DNA of 11,400 nucleotides from CAZWHE01 sp964633825 (GCA_964633825.1 CAZWHE010000131.1:1-11400); one strand, 5' to 3'; counted from the first letter of the stretch, positions 1 through 6,878 are shown. Made by a program: numbers and translations. The notes: generated from the sequence alone by a model not told the origin.

Positions 1-347
1 CCGTTCAAGCCCAAACCAAAGCCCTGATATGCATAAGTCGAATAATACGAGCGTTCTAGAACAACACAACATCCCCGGTCCAGAGCAGGAACGATCTTGT
101 CGGAAAAAAGCTGGGCCCTGGAAGCCATGTAGAGAAAAACTTCCGCGCAGGGAGAAATTTCGAGCTTTTTCTCGCCTGAGGCCTGAAGAAGTATTGTGCG
201 AATCTCCTCTCCCAAGCGCGTCGAGCCCGGTTCCCTGAGATGGAGAACGGTCCGGCCCGAATCCCGGATCATCTTGCAGAGCCGATCGGCCTGGGTCGTT
301 TTGCCCGTTCCGTCGCATCCTTCGATAATGATGAATAAACCTTTCAT
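1..347 (-). CDS. tmk: Thymidylate kinase, N-terminal part (runs off the left edge)
   Basis: Thymidylate kinase phosphorylates dTMP to dTDP with ATP, in the cytoplasm, for dTTP supply. Only the first 115 residues are present; the C-terminus, including the lid, lies outside the window. The P-loop GCDGTGKT is at residues 10-17. The dTMP-site segment REPGSTRLGE is at about residues 38-47, and a MASRAQ segment is at about residues 74-79. The stretch ERSYYSTYAYQG at about residues 98-109 corresponds to the family's DR-x-x-x-S-x-x-AYQG motif, with the usual Asp replaced by Glu. The chosen ATG (345-347) has only a weak ribosome binding site. An in-frame GTG three codons upstream is an alternative. 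It is the last visible gene of the minus-strand series, separated from the DnaA-like gene by a 302-bp regulatory-looking gap. Identification is confident despite the truncation. Confidence 0.93.
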   Translation of the reverse strand, partial: MKGLFIIIEGCDGTGKTTQADRLCKMIRDSGRTVLHLREPGSTRLGEEIRTILLQASGEKKLEISPCAEVFLYMASRAQLFSDKIVPALDRGCCVVLERSYYSTYAYQGFGLGLN

Positions 348-426
348 AGAAAGCACATTCTATAAAAGGAGGAGTGCTGCCACCACCCTTCTGAACCTGA
401 ATTTCTTGCCAAAGAAAAGATTTGGC

Positions 427-438
427 CGGTTTTAACCG
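427..438. repeat. Perfect palindrome, CGGTT/AACCG arms
   Basis: CGGTTTTAACCG is an inverted repeat of two 5-bp arms with a 2-bp spacer. Its last two bases overlap the LexA-like palindrome that starts at 437. Such paired operators often bind dimeric repressors, but no specific regulator is recognised. Confidence 0.4.
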
Positions 439-450
439 AACAACTGTTCG
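437..450. promoter_or_regulatory. LexA-like palindromic operator candidate (GAAC-N4-GTTC)
   Basis: CGAACAACTGTTCG has 6-bp perfect arms. It contains the GAAC-N4-GTTC core of the SOS box known from Bacillus and many other non-enteric bacteria, matching the 14-position Bacillus consensus at 12 positions. It lies about 90 bp upstream of the tmk start on the minus strand, where it could act as an operator. A different dimeric regulator is equally possible, because a single palindrome cannot identify the protein. Confidence 0.35.
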
Positions 451-457
451 AATTCTC

Positions 458-466
458 TGTGGAAAA
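458..466 (-). promoter_or_regulatory. DnaA-box-like site, one mismatch (TTTTCCACA)
   Basis: On the minus strand this reads TTTTCCACA, one base from the TTATCCACA consensus. It lies 8 bp from the LexA-like palindrome and has the same orientation as the two boxes at 599-618. On its own it would be weak; its weight comes from the cluster. Confidence 0.35.
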
Positions 467-508
467 GGTGTTGAAAGCCTCAATTGTCACGAATCAGAGC
501 CTTTCAGA

Positions 509-549
509 ATGGCTGTATATCCTAATAATTACCAAAGTGTTACAGCCAT
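509..549. repeat. 9-bp perfect inverted repeat around a 23-bp AT-rich spacer
   Basis: ATGGCTGTA (509-517) and TACAGCCAT (541-549) are exact reverse complements. The 23 bases between them are AT-rich. There is no run of T on either side, so it is not a typical intrinsic terminator. It sits between the DnaA-box-like sites and could be a protein-binding pair, a cruciform-forming or unwinding element, or an RNA hairpin in a tmk leader. Confidence 0.5.
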
Positions 550-568
550 AAATTAATCTTGAAATCGC

Positions 569-591
569 AAAGGCCGGTCCAGTCCGGCTTT
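569..591 (-). terminator. Weak terminator-like hairpin after the DnaA-like gene
   Basis: About 60 bp past the stop of the DnaA-like gene, GCCGG and CCGGC form a 5-bp GC-rich stem with a six-base loop. It is extended by three A-T pairs past a one-base bulge. On the minus strand the following sequence is CTTTGCGATTTC, only moderately T-rich. It could end or attenuate the upstream operon before tmk. Confidence 0.35.
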
Positions 592-598
592 CAGGACA

Positions 599-607
599 TG
601 TGGATAA
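599..607 (-). promoter_or_regulatory. Perfect consensus DnaA box (TTATCCACA)
   Basis: The minus strand reads TTATCCACA, an exact match to the canonical DnaA box. It lies 43 bp beyond the stop codon of the DnaA-like gene. A second box with one mismatch follows 2 bp away in the same orientation. The only other perfect copy noticed in the window lies inside prfA, where conserved protein sequence explains it. Confidence 0.6.
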
Positions 608-609
608 AA

Positions 610-618
610 TGTGGATGA
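610..618 (-). promoter_or_regulatory. DnaA-box-like site, one mismatch (TCATCCACA)
   Basis: The minus strand reads TCATCCACA, one base off the consensus, with a 2-bp gap from the perfect box at 599-607. Start-to-start spacing is 11 bp, about one helical turn, so two DnaA molecules could sit on the same DNA face. Confidence 0.45.
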
Positions 619-649
619 GACAACGGGAAAAGTGTGCGAAACAAAGCGC

Positions 650-2014
650 TTAGAAAAGGTAACGCTGTCCCCCTTCGATTTCAGACTGAAGCTCGAGAAC
701 CATTTTGTTGAATTCCGCGTCATCTTTCCGGCGCATGTCCACTTTCCTCTTTGCATAAGGAACAATGGAAGGTGATATATCGCCCAGCCACCTGCAGATT
801 CGTCTCGAAGAGGTCTTGAGATGTGTCGCCGCGAGATAAATAACGAGGTAGCGAGCTTCGACAGCTTTCCTGATCTTGCAATTTGACGCGATCTGGTCCC
901 GGGCAACGCCCTTCACTTTTGCTACGATATCGATGACCTGTTCGACTCCGTCTTCTCCACCCGTTCCGGTGCTGTATTCGGGGAAATGCTCCTTAAAGAA
1001 AGCCGCTGTCGGGATCTCGTTTTTACTGACGGCAAGGGAAACGGTCCTTTCGATCAAAGCGAGCTTCTCTTCGATCCCGATGGAAGAAATATTGGCAACA
1101 GCCTCGACAAGCGTGGGAGGCACCGTGATTTTCCCTTCCTTGAGCTTGTGGGAAAGAATTTCGGTCATAGACGCCATGCTGTATCCAAATATGGATATCA
1201 CCATTCCGGAAAGAAGGAACGACGCCAGAGAATCCTCGAACATTTCGATGTCGCGAGGATGATGCCTCGAAGAGATGACAACCTGCCTCTGCCTCTCGAC
1301 CAGGTATTTCAGGATAGAAAGAAGCTCGAGCTGTGTTTTCACCTTCCCCCTGAGCCGATGAACTTCTTCGAGGACAAGAAGGTCCGATCTCAAAATCCCT
1401 CCGCGGAACCGAACCCTGTTTCCCACACGGGCCGCGGCATTGAATTCCCTGGCAAAACGGAGCGCGTCCATCACCCGCACTTCGGAATAATAAGGCGTCC
1501 TTTTAGCCCGGACGATAAAAGACTTGATCAGGTGGGTTTTCCCGATGCCGATCGGGCCATAGAAGTAGAGAGGATTGAAAGTGCTGGCCGGTGCGTCTCG
1601 CAGTGTTTTGTCGAATGCCGAACAGGCCACTCTGTTCTCGGGCCGCACAACGAACAGGCCTTGATTATCCTGTTTCCTTGAAGCCTGGGCCGCGACACCG
1701 TCGGGGGATGATTGCGAACCCCTTTTCCGGCCGTCCTTCATCTCGGTCATCAAGCGGTACATGTACCCGTCGATCTTCACAAGGACACTGACGGAGCTCC
1801 CCGTAATCTCCTGGAAAATATCTTCGATGTCGCCCACGTACTTCTTCTCGAGCCATTCCTTGACAAAGAAATTGGGGACGCCGAGGATGAAAACACCCCG
1901 CGTAAAACTCAGGGGGCGGGTATGCTTGAACCAGAGATCCATGAGGGCATTGCCGTGCCTGCGGGCGAAACCCTCCCTGACCTGGTTCCAGATATGTGTT
2001 GTTAGTGTATTCAA
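650..2014 (-). CDS. Divergent DnaA-family AAA+ protein with lost switch and DNA-recognition residues
   Basis: This 454-residue protein has DnaA-like architecture. Residues 1 to about 80 resemble domain I (the WNQ, NFFVKEWLEKKY segment), followed by a variable linker to about 115. The AAA+ core spans about 120-345, and a domain IV-like region spans about 350-454. Walker A is intact (GPIGIGKT, residues 153-160). Walker B reads LEEVH, with E216-E217 where DnaA has DD. The arginine-finger box RLKSRF is replaced by SLASFL (262-267), and the sensor-2 Arg position is Ile314. The DHTTV signature of domain IV is replaced in GDISPSIV (411-418). The start is TTG at 2012-2014, with a GGGAG ribosome site six bases upstream and domain I beginning at once. 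By family knowledge it may bind ATP but is unlikely to form the normal ATP-DnaA filament or read DnaA boxes in the usual way. It is probably a paralogue acting as a regulator or adaptor; a normal dnaA would be expected elsewhere. Confidence 0.8.
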   Translation of the reverse strand: MNTLTTHIWNQVREGFARRHGNALMDLWFKHTRPLSFTRGVFILGVPNFFVKEWLEKKYVGDIEDIFQEITGSSVSVLVKIDGYMYRLMTEMKDGRKRGSQSSPDGVAAQASRKQDNQGLFVVRPENRVACSAFDKTLRDAPASTFNPLYFYGPIGIGKTHLIKSFIVRAKRTPYYSEVRVMDALRFAREFNAAARVGNRVRFRGGILRSDLLVLEEVHRLRGKVKTQLELLSILKYLVERQRQVVISSRHHPRDIEMFEDSLASFLLSGMVISIFGYSMASMTEILSHKLKEGKITVPPTLVEAVANISSIGIEEKLALIERTVSLAVSKNEIPTAAFFKEHFPEYSTGTGGEDGVEQVIDIVAKVKGVARDQIASNCKIRKAVEARYLVIYLAATHLKTSSRRICRWLGDISPSIVPYAKRKVDMRRKDDAEFNKMVLELQSEIEGGQRYLF

Positions 2015-2079
2015 GCTCCGCTCCCGACTGAACGAAAACCGATAGTAAGCCGATCAGGTCCTCCAGTCAATGCCTGATA

Positions 2080-4962
2080 TCAGCGGAGTTTTTCAAGAAG
2101 GCTCTTGGCGGCGCCGTGGTCCGGTTTGCAGGAGAGAGCTTTTTCGGCTGCTTCCCTTGCCTCATCGATTCTGCCGAGATCAGCGAGAATCGCGGCGCGG
2201 GCCGCATGAACATCAGCCAGGCTGTCATAGTCTTCCGCAGCAGTTCCTTCTTCCTTCGGATCATTTTCGAGAACGGGCCGGACCAAGAGCGCTACATCGA
2301 GCGCCTCGAGCGCCTCATCACTCTTTCCCAGGTCGTGGAGGATTTTTCCCAGTTCGAGATGGAGCGATCGGATAAAAGGATCGATCTCTATCGCTTCCCT
2401 GAACAAGAGCGCAGCCCTGGACAAGCGGCCTTCCCGGCGATAATGCCCGGCAAGGCTCAATCTGCTCTCAAAATCCTGTTCCGAGAGCCTCGTGTAACGC
2501 CAGAGCCACTCGAGCGCCTGCTCCGGATCGCCTTTCATCATATTGACGGAAACGAGGTGAAGATAGGGAGTTTCCGGCCCCGTAAACCCGGGAAAACAGT
2601 CGAGGGCTTTTTCAAAAAAAACAACGGATTCATCGATCTCGCCCTTGTCCCGGCAGATGATCCCAAGGTGGTTGAAAACATGAAAATCCTCACCCCCTTT
2701 TTCGAGACCCCGGCGGTAATAATCTTCGGCCTGTTCCGTCCGCCCGCTGGAAAAGGCGATCTCACCCGAAAGAAACAATCCCTCCACATTCTGCGGATCG
2801 ATTTCGAGAAGGCGGCCGAGATGACGCCGGGCGTCCACATCCTTTCCCAGCCTGAAGCAGGACCAGGCGGCCCGTGCAAGGAGGGCGGTATCGTCCGGTG
2901 ATTTTTTTACTTTTCTCGCCAGAGAGCGGTTCCGGGCTCTCGTGGAGTCAGGATGTATTTTGATCCTGTTGACAAATGTCACTTCGATCCACTTCTCGAA
3001 GGCATCGTTCAGCTCGGACATTGTCATCGATGTGGTTTCCAACATCACGGCATCGGTATCCGCTTCCCGGGCATATGCCCGCAGCATATCGAGGACGGTC
3101 TCCCAACCGAATGTCTCAACGATATATTTGACGAAAAGCCCGGCCTGGAAATAAGCGAAGAGCACACGGGGGCTCATGAACGCGGCGTTGAATTTTTCGA
3201 GCGGAATCAAGGCGTCATTGTAATAAGCGTTGATGAGATCGAGCTCCATCCCGCGGCCCCAGGTTTCGCGGGCTTGACCTTCTTCGAAAACGGAAATACC
3301 TTCGGAAAGCCACCTGGGGATCCGGTAGTTGGACATTTCAAGCGTGAATATGTGCGCTATCTCGTGATGGAGTGTGCTTGCCCAGACGAAATTTTTCCTG
3401 AATCCCTGAGCCCTCGGGGAGAGAAGAGTCACTACGTTTCCGAAACACGCTCCCAGGGCTCCGAACCCGGTGAATCCCACTGTTCGTACGGCAAAATCGT
3501 CATGACTGGAAAAGAGCTCGACAAGCACGGGGGTCCGGGGTGTGAATCCGAATTTCTTTTCGAAAAGCCGCCAGCTTCTTTCGAAATACCGACCGAAACA
3601 GCTCTCCATCACGGCCCATTCCTCGACATCGAGAGAGAAAAGCGCCGCCCCCTTCCGGGCTTTCCTGTACCCTTTGAGCTCGTCGAGAATCTTGAGCATG
3701 TTGTGGCGCCATGGATACTCGAAGGGATCGATTAAGACCGATTGTTTGAGGGCTTCTTCCGCCTCCCTCTCGAGCCCGAGGTTGGCGCAGGCCCGGCCGA
3801 GATAAATCCAGGCGTCGGGAAAACCGGGATCAACATCGTTGCATTTCTTGAAATAGTCCCGAGCCTCACGAAACCTGTAGTGGTAAAGAAGGCATTCGCC
3901 CACAATGGAATAGGCTTCTCCGAAAAAGGAATCTCTCTTGATTGCAGACTCGATATTTTCCGCTGATCCTTCCTTATCTCCCAGAAGAAGCAGGCACGCC
4001 CCTTTCCAGGCCAGCAGGTGTTTTTGAGAGGGGTTCCGGGCGAGGCCTTTTTCGACGATCGCCAGGGCCCGGGCGGCTTCACCCCTGCGCACGAGCATCC
4101 CGGCCTTGAATGAGAGGGCGCCGGCGTGATGGGCGTTCACCAAAAGAGCCTGGTCACACCTCGTCATGGCCGCGGCGAAATGATTTCCATAGAGACGGGT
4201 CCTGGCGAGGCCGATAAGGGCGTCGGGATGATTGGGATTGACATTGAGCACCCTGTTGAAAGCCCCGAGCGCTCTGTTCCCGGAATCGATTCGTGTTCGA
4301 CAATAGAGCTCCCCGAGAAGGAGATATCCTTCGTACCGATCGGCATCTCTGAGGCGACTCTCCTCCCCCCCCTCGCCGCCGGTTCCGGAGCCGCTCTCGA
4401 AATCGTCTATGGCGTACAAGGCGGCTCTTGAGGCATTCTCGAGATCTCCCAGGATCAGATAGAGTCTCGCTGTTTCGAGTTTTTCATCCCCACCGAGATC
4501 GTTGAAATCTTTCAATGCAACGGAGCTGCGAGCCAGGTCGTGCGCCTTATCGCGCAATCCCATTTCCCGGAGAAGGGCGGCCAGGGCGGCTCGGACCGCC
4601 AGCGAATCTTTCGAGATCGACAGAGCACGCTCAAGGATTTTCCTGGCTCCCGTTGAATCTCCTTTTGCAGAGAGGGCATGGGTCAACAGCAGAGCGGATC
4701 GAGGATCTTCCGGTTCGATCTGCAGCCAATGGCCTGCCAGCTCTTCGGCTCTTTCCCGATTGCCACGCATCAGCTCCATGCGGCCGAGCGCTTCGAGCGC
4801 TTGAATGGAATCCGGATTCTCTTCGAGGTATTCGTTCAGATCCCGTGCCGCTTCCCTGAACTTTCCCGTGTAAGCCGCACGAACGGCCTGATCGAGGGAC
4901 TCGACGTCTTCGAGGCCGGGATTGGACAGAAGCAGCAGCAGGCCCAGCGTCGATGCGATCAT
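2080..4962 (-). CDS. TPR protein with embedded gluzincin metallopeptidase domain (peptidase MA-like)
   Basis: This 960-residue protein has three parts. Residues about 23-450 are TPR-type helical repeats (for example LEENPDSIQALEALGRMEL and VDPGFPDAWIYLGRACANLG). A central domain at about 470-660 resembles peptidase MA metallopeptidases: HEIAH at 533-537 fits the zinc motif HExxH, and WLSEG at 551-555 supplies the third ligand, E554, so the site looks complete. Residues about 690-960 are further TPRs. The N-terminus has a hydrophobic stretch (about residues 4-13) but no basic n-region, so export is possible, not certain. A Gly/Glu-rich low-complexity segment occurs near residue 200. The ATG has an AAGGTG ribosome site and starts 9 bp after the aminotransferase stop, so the two are co-transcribed. 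The TPRs presumably bind a protein partner or substrate; no substrate can be read from the sequence. Confidence 0.85.
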   Translation of the reverse strand: MIASTLGLLLLLSNPGLEDVESLDQAVRAAYTGKFREAARDLNEYLEENPDSIQALEALGRMELMRGNRERAEELAGHWLQIEPEDPRSALLLTHALSAKGDSTGARKILERALSISKDSLAVRAALAALLREMGLRDKAHDLARSSVALKDFNDLGGDEKLETARLYLILGDLENASRAALYAIDDFESGSGTGGEGGEESRLRDADRYEGYLLLGELYCRTRIDSGNRALGAFNRVLNVNPNHPDALIGLARTRLYGNHFAAAMTRCDQALLVNAHHAGALSFKAGMLVRRGEAARALAIVEKGLARNPSQKHLLAWKGACLLLLGDKEGSAENIESAIKRDSFFGEAYSIVGECLLYHYRFREARDYFKKCNDVDPGFPDAWIYLGRACANLGLEREAEEALKQSVLIDPFEYPWRHNMLKILDELKGYRKARKGAALFSLDVEEWAVMESCFGRYFERSWRLFEKKFGFTPRTPVLVELFSSHDDFAVRTVGFTGFGALGACFGNVVTLLSPRAQGFRKNFVWASTLHHEIAHIFTLEMSNYRIPRWLSEGISVFEEGQARETWGRGMELDLINAYYNDALIPLEKFNAAFMSPRVLFAYFQAGLFVKYIVETFGWETVLDMLRAYAREADTDAVMLETTSMTMSELNDAFEKWIEVTFVNRIKIHPDSTRARNRSLARKVKKSPDDTALLARAAWSCFRLGKDVDARRHLGRLLEIDPQNVEGLFLSGEIAFSSGRTEQAEDYYRRGLEKGGEDFHVFNHLGIICRDKGEIDESVVFFEKALDCFPGFTGPETPYLHLVSVNMMKGDPEQALEWLWRYTRLSEQDFESRLSLAGHYRREGRLSRAALLFREAIEIDPFIRSLHLELGKILHDLGKSDEALEALDVALLVRPVLENDPKEEGTAAEDYDSLADVHAARAAILADLGRIDEAREAAEKALSCKPDHGAAKSLLEKLR

Positions 4963-4971
4963 AACGCAGAC

Positions 4972-6174
4972 TCACCTTCCCTTGGAGTTCAACCAACTGC
5001 TGTTCAAGCATTCAAGACGCCGGACAGCCTTCTCGACCTGAACGAGGGGAGGAACCAGCGCGAACCGAAGATAGCCGGAGCCGGGGTTGGCGCCGTCTGC
5101 CAGGATTTCGGCCAGCCACTCCCCGGGCGTACAGATCAGGGCGGTGTCAGGCGCGGCAAGACGCTTCGCAGCTTCGATACCCGTCAAGCCTCGGGGAGCT
5201 CTTTGCCAAACATAGAGCCCGGCTTCGGGACAGGAGCGCGGAAAGCCGGCGCATGTCAGGGCATTGACAAGGAGATCCCTCTTCCTCTCGTACTCCTCCC
5301 GCATGGCGATCACGTGCGATTCGTCACCCAAGGCGGCCACAGCCGCGTCCTGAATAAAGTCCGGGGTTCCGGAGTCGATGTTGGTCTTCACCTTGCGAAA
5401 CACGGCTATGGCGTCGCGATCCCCGGCCACCCAGCCGCAGCGGTAGCCTGTCATGGCCGATCTCTTGGAGAGGGAAAAGAAAGCAAGAACATTCTCACGG
5501 GCGTGCTTAAGAACAGTCGTCGGAATCCGATCGAAATAGATCTCGGAATAGGCCTCGTCGGAACAGAGCAGGATGCCGTACTCCCGGCAGAATGCCGCGA
5601 TATCGCCGAGGGCTCGGGGAGGGATGATCTTCCCTGTCGGCGCGTTGGGGTGGCAGATCCAAAAAACCTTTGCCCGGCTCGCCAGATCGGACGGGATATC
5701 ATCGAGATTGGGAAGGAAATCTCCCTCCTTGGTGAGCGGGTAATACCAGTTCTCGCCCTCTGCAAAAGTGCATCCCCTTGAGTATGGCGGATACCCTGGA
5801 GAGGGGCTGATCACAATATCTCCGGGATTGACGAAACCCTCGTGCAGGTTGAACACCGCTTCTTTGGAGCCGATCGTAGCCGTAACCTCGGTTTCAGGAT
5901 CGAGTGTAAGACCGTATCGCCTTTTCATCCAGTCCGCGGCGGCGTTGCGAAAAACCGCGCTGCCGATATACGAGGGATATCCCGAAGATTTTCGTCCTTC
6001 CAAAGCAGCGGCCGCGGCCCGCCGTATCAAGGGCGGAGTCGACACCAGAGGATCTCCCACACCGAAATCAACGAGATCGACACCTTCTTTTCGAAGTCGT
6101 TTGACGACCTCGTCCATCTCTGCAAAGGCATATGCGCCGAGATGAGACACACGTTGAGATGGATCGATCGGCAT
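4972..6174 (-). CDS. PLP-dependent class I/II aminotransferase, DapL/DapC-like
   Basis: This is a fold-type I pyridoxal-phosphate aminotransferase of about 400 residues. Visible family features are IGSKEA (phosphate-binding region), HPNAPTG with N177, SDEAYSE with D206 and Y209, and the Schiff-base lysine K237 in SLSKRSAMTGYRCGW. A C-terminal arginine in YLRFALV probably binds the substrate carboxylate. The N-terminal segment (FGVGDPLVSTPP) and the SNIDSG-like KTNIDSGTPDFIQ stretch resemble LL-diaminopimelate and succinyl-diaminopimelate aminotransferases, so lysine or peptidoglycan precursor synthesis is likely. Substrate assignment in this family by sequence is unreliable. I chose the ATG at 6172-6174, which has GGAAGG five bases upstream. 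A TTG at 6211-6213, directly after the ssb stop, would add 13 residues. It is in series with ssb and the TPR gene. Confidence 0.88.
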   Translation of the reverse strand: MPIDPSQRVSHLGAYAFAEMDEVVKRLRKEGVDLVDFGVGDPLVSTPPLIRRAAAAALEGRKSSGYPSYIGSAVFRNAAADWMKRRYGLTLDPETEVTATIGSKEAVFNLHEGFVNPGDIVISPSPGYPPYSRGCTFAEGENWYYPLTKEGDFLPNLDDIPSDLASRAKVFWICHPNAPTGKIIPPRALGDIAAFCREYGILLCSDEAYSEIYFDRIPTTVLKHARENVLAFFSLSKRSAMTGYRCGWVAGDRDAIAVFRKVKTNIDSGTPDFIQDAAVAALGDESHVIAMREEYERKRDLLVNALTCAGFPRSCPEAGLYVWQRAPRGLTGIEAAKRLAAPDTALICTPGEWLAEILADGANPGSGYLRFALVPPLVQVEKAVRRLECLNSSWLNSKGR

Positions 6175-6213
6175 GCGAGCCTTCCGCTTCAATCGGGCTG
6201 CGAAAAGGCCCAA

Positions 6214-6750
6214 TTAGAATGGACATTCCTCGTCCAGCTGCTGTCCGGCAGAATCGCTTCCGCTCTCGGAAACACCCGGTTCGACGGTGTTTCGCCCGGA
6301 GCCGGCTCCCAAATCCGCGGGAGCTTGCGCTCCCAAATCCGCGGGAGTTTTCGCTCCCAAATCCGCGGGAGCTTGCGCTCCCAAATCCGCGGGAGCGGCC
6401 CGCCTCATTCCTGCATCCTGCCCGCTATCGAGAAACTGCACGGTATTCGCAACCACGGAAATTTTGCTGCGTCTCTGTCCGTCCTTGTTCTCCCACTGGT
6501 CGAATTTGAGATAGCCTTCGATAAAAACCTGGCGGCCTTTTCGCAGATAGTTATTGACCGTTTCCCCCAGTTTTCCCCATGCGCTCACATCGAGAAAACA
6601 TGTGTCCTCTTTTCTTTCTCCGTCTTGAGTATTGTAGTAACGATTGACGGCCAGCCCGAAATCAGCCACAGCCGCTCCGGAAGGTGTATATTTAAGCGCC
6701 GGATCCCGCGTCAGGCGCCCGATAAACATGACTTTGTTCAAATTCGCCAT
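6214..6750 (-). CDS. ssb: Single-stranded DNA-binding protein with tandem-repeat linker
   Basis: SSB coats single-stranded DNA in replication, repair and recombination and recruits partners through its acidic tip. Residues 1 to about 108 form the OB-fold (NKVMFIGRLTRDP at the start, W58 and W86, KGRQVFIEGYLKFDQW). The tip is DEECPF (173-178), a variant of the usual DDDIPF with the essential Pro-Phe kept. The linker carries four 8-residue units, (A/T)PADLGA(Q/K/G), at residues 119-150, encoded by a 24-bp tandem DNA repeat. The ATG is preceded by GAGGAGG at good spacing and by a plausible extended -10 promoter in the gap to the divergent PilZ gene. It heads the minus-strand series running through the aminotransferase, TPR and DnaA-like genes to tmk. 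Identity is certain; total length of 178 is normal. Confidence 0.97.
   Translation of the reverse strand: MANLNKVMFIGRLTRDPALKYTPSGAAVADFGLAVNRYYNTQDGERKEDTCFLDVSAWGKLGETVNNYLRKGRQVFIEGYLKFDQWENKDGQRRSKISVVANTVQFLDSGQDAGMRRAAPADLGAQAPADLGAKTPADLGAQAPADLGAGSGRNTVEPGVSESGSDSAGQQLDEECPF
6306..6395. repeat. 24-bp tandem repeat inside the ssb linker
   Basis: Three full 24-bp units begin at 6306, 6330 and 6354, followed by an 18-bp partial unit from 6378. Units one and three are identical; unit two differs by a few bases at its end (TTTTCG for CTTGCG). Each unit contains the inverted arms CTCCC/GGGAG, and neighbouring units form GGGAGC-TTGC-GCTCCC hairpins. The length is a multiple of three, so copy-number change keeps the SSB frame. 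Confidence 0.93.
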
Positions 6751-6796
6751 TTTTCCTCCTCATCCGTTTGAGACTTTTGAAAAGTACGATATCATA

Positions 6797-6824
6797 ACTA
6801 TATCATTCTGCAGGTCCGAATCAA
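6797..6824 (-). promoter_or_regulatory. Putative extended -10 promoter of ssb
   Basis: On the minus strand, TTGATT (6819-6824) and TATAGT (6797-6802) are separated by 16 bp. TGA directly before TATAGT gives an extended -10. The predicted transcript starts near 6790, about 40 bases before the ssb ATG. Confidence 0.5.
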
Positions 6825-6878
6825 AGTTTCGGGCCTTGCGTGTTAAGGAATCTTCATAATTTGTAGAAACACTATTAT

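Larger units (their letters stand above)
348..649. other. 302-bp non-coding region with DnaA-box-like sites and palindromes
   Basis: No convincing coding sequence lies here. On the minus strand it separates the DnaA-like gene from tmk, so it holds the tmk leader and possibly its promoter. From left to right it contains a palindrome (427-438), a LexA-like palindrome (437-450), a near-match DnaA box (458-466), a 9-bp inverted repeat around an AT-rich spacer (509-549), a terminator-like hairpin (569-591), a perfect DnaA box (599-607) and another near-match (610-618). The segment from about 511 to 570 is clearly more AT-rich than the flanking genes. This is much denser in structure than the other intergenic gaps of the window. 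It could be origin-like, a titration site, or a regulated tmk promoter. Confidence 0.6.

Noticed and set aside
364..400. Plus-strand AGGAGGA ribosome site followed by GTG
   Set aside because: The frame stops after a few codons and no protein follows; it lies in the tmk leader region.
2015..2079. Terminator between the TPR gene and the DnaA-like gene (ATCAGG/CCTGAT arms)
   Set aside because: Six-base arms with a 14-base loop and no following T-run; too weak to call.
4678..5781. Plus-strand open frame of 367 codons opposite the aminotransferase and TPR genes
   Set aside because: The minus strand encodes recognised motifs (SLSK lysine, NAPTG) here; the plus frame has no recognisable domain and arises from GC-biased third positions.
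6306..6395. CRISPR array
   Set aside because: Units are abutting 24-bp tandem copies without unique spacers, in frame within ssb.
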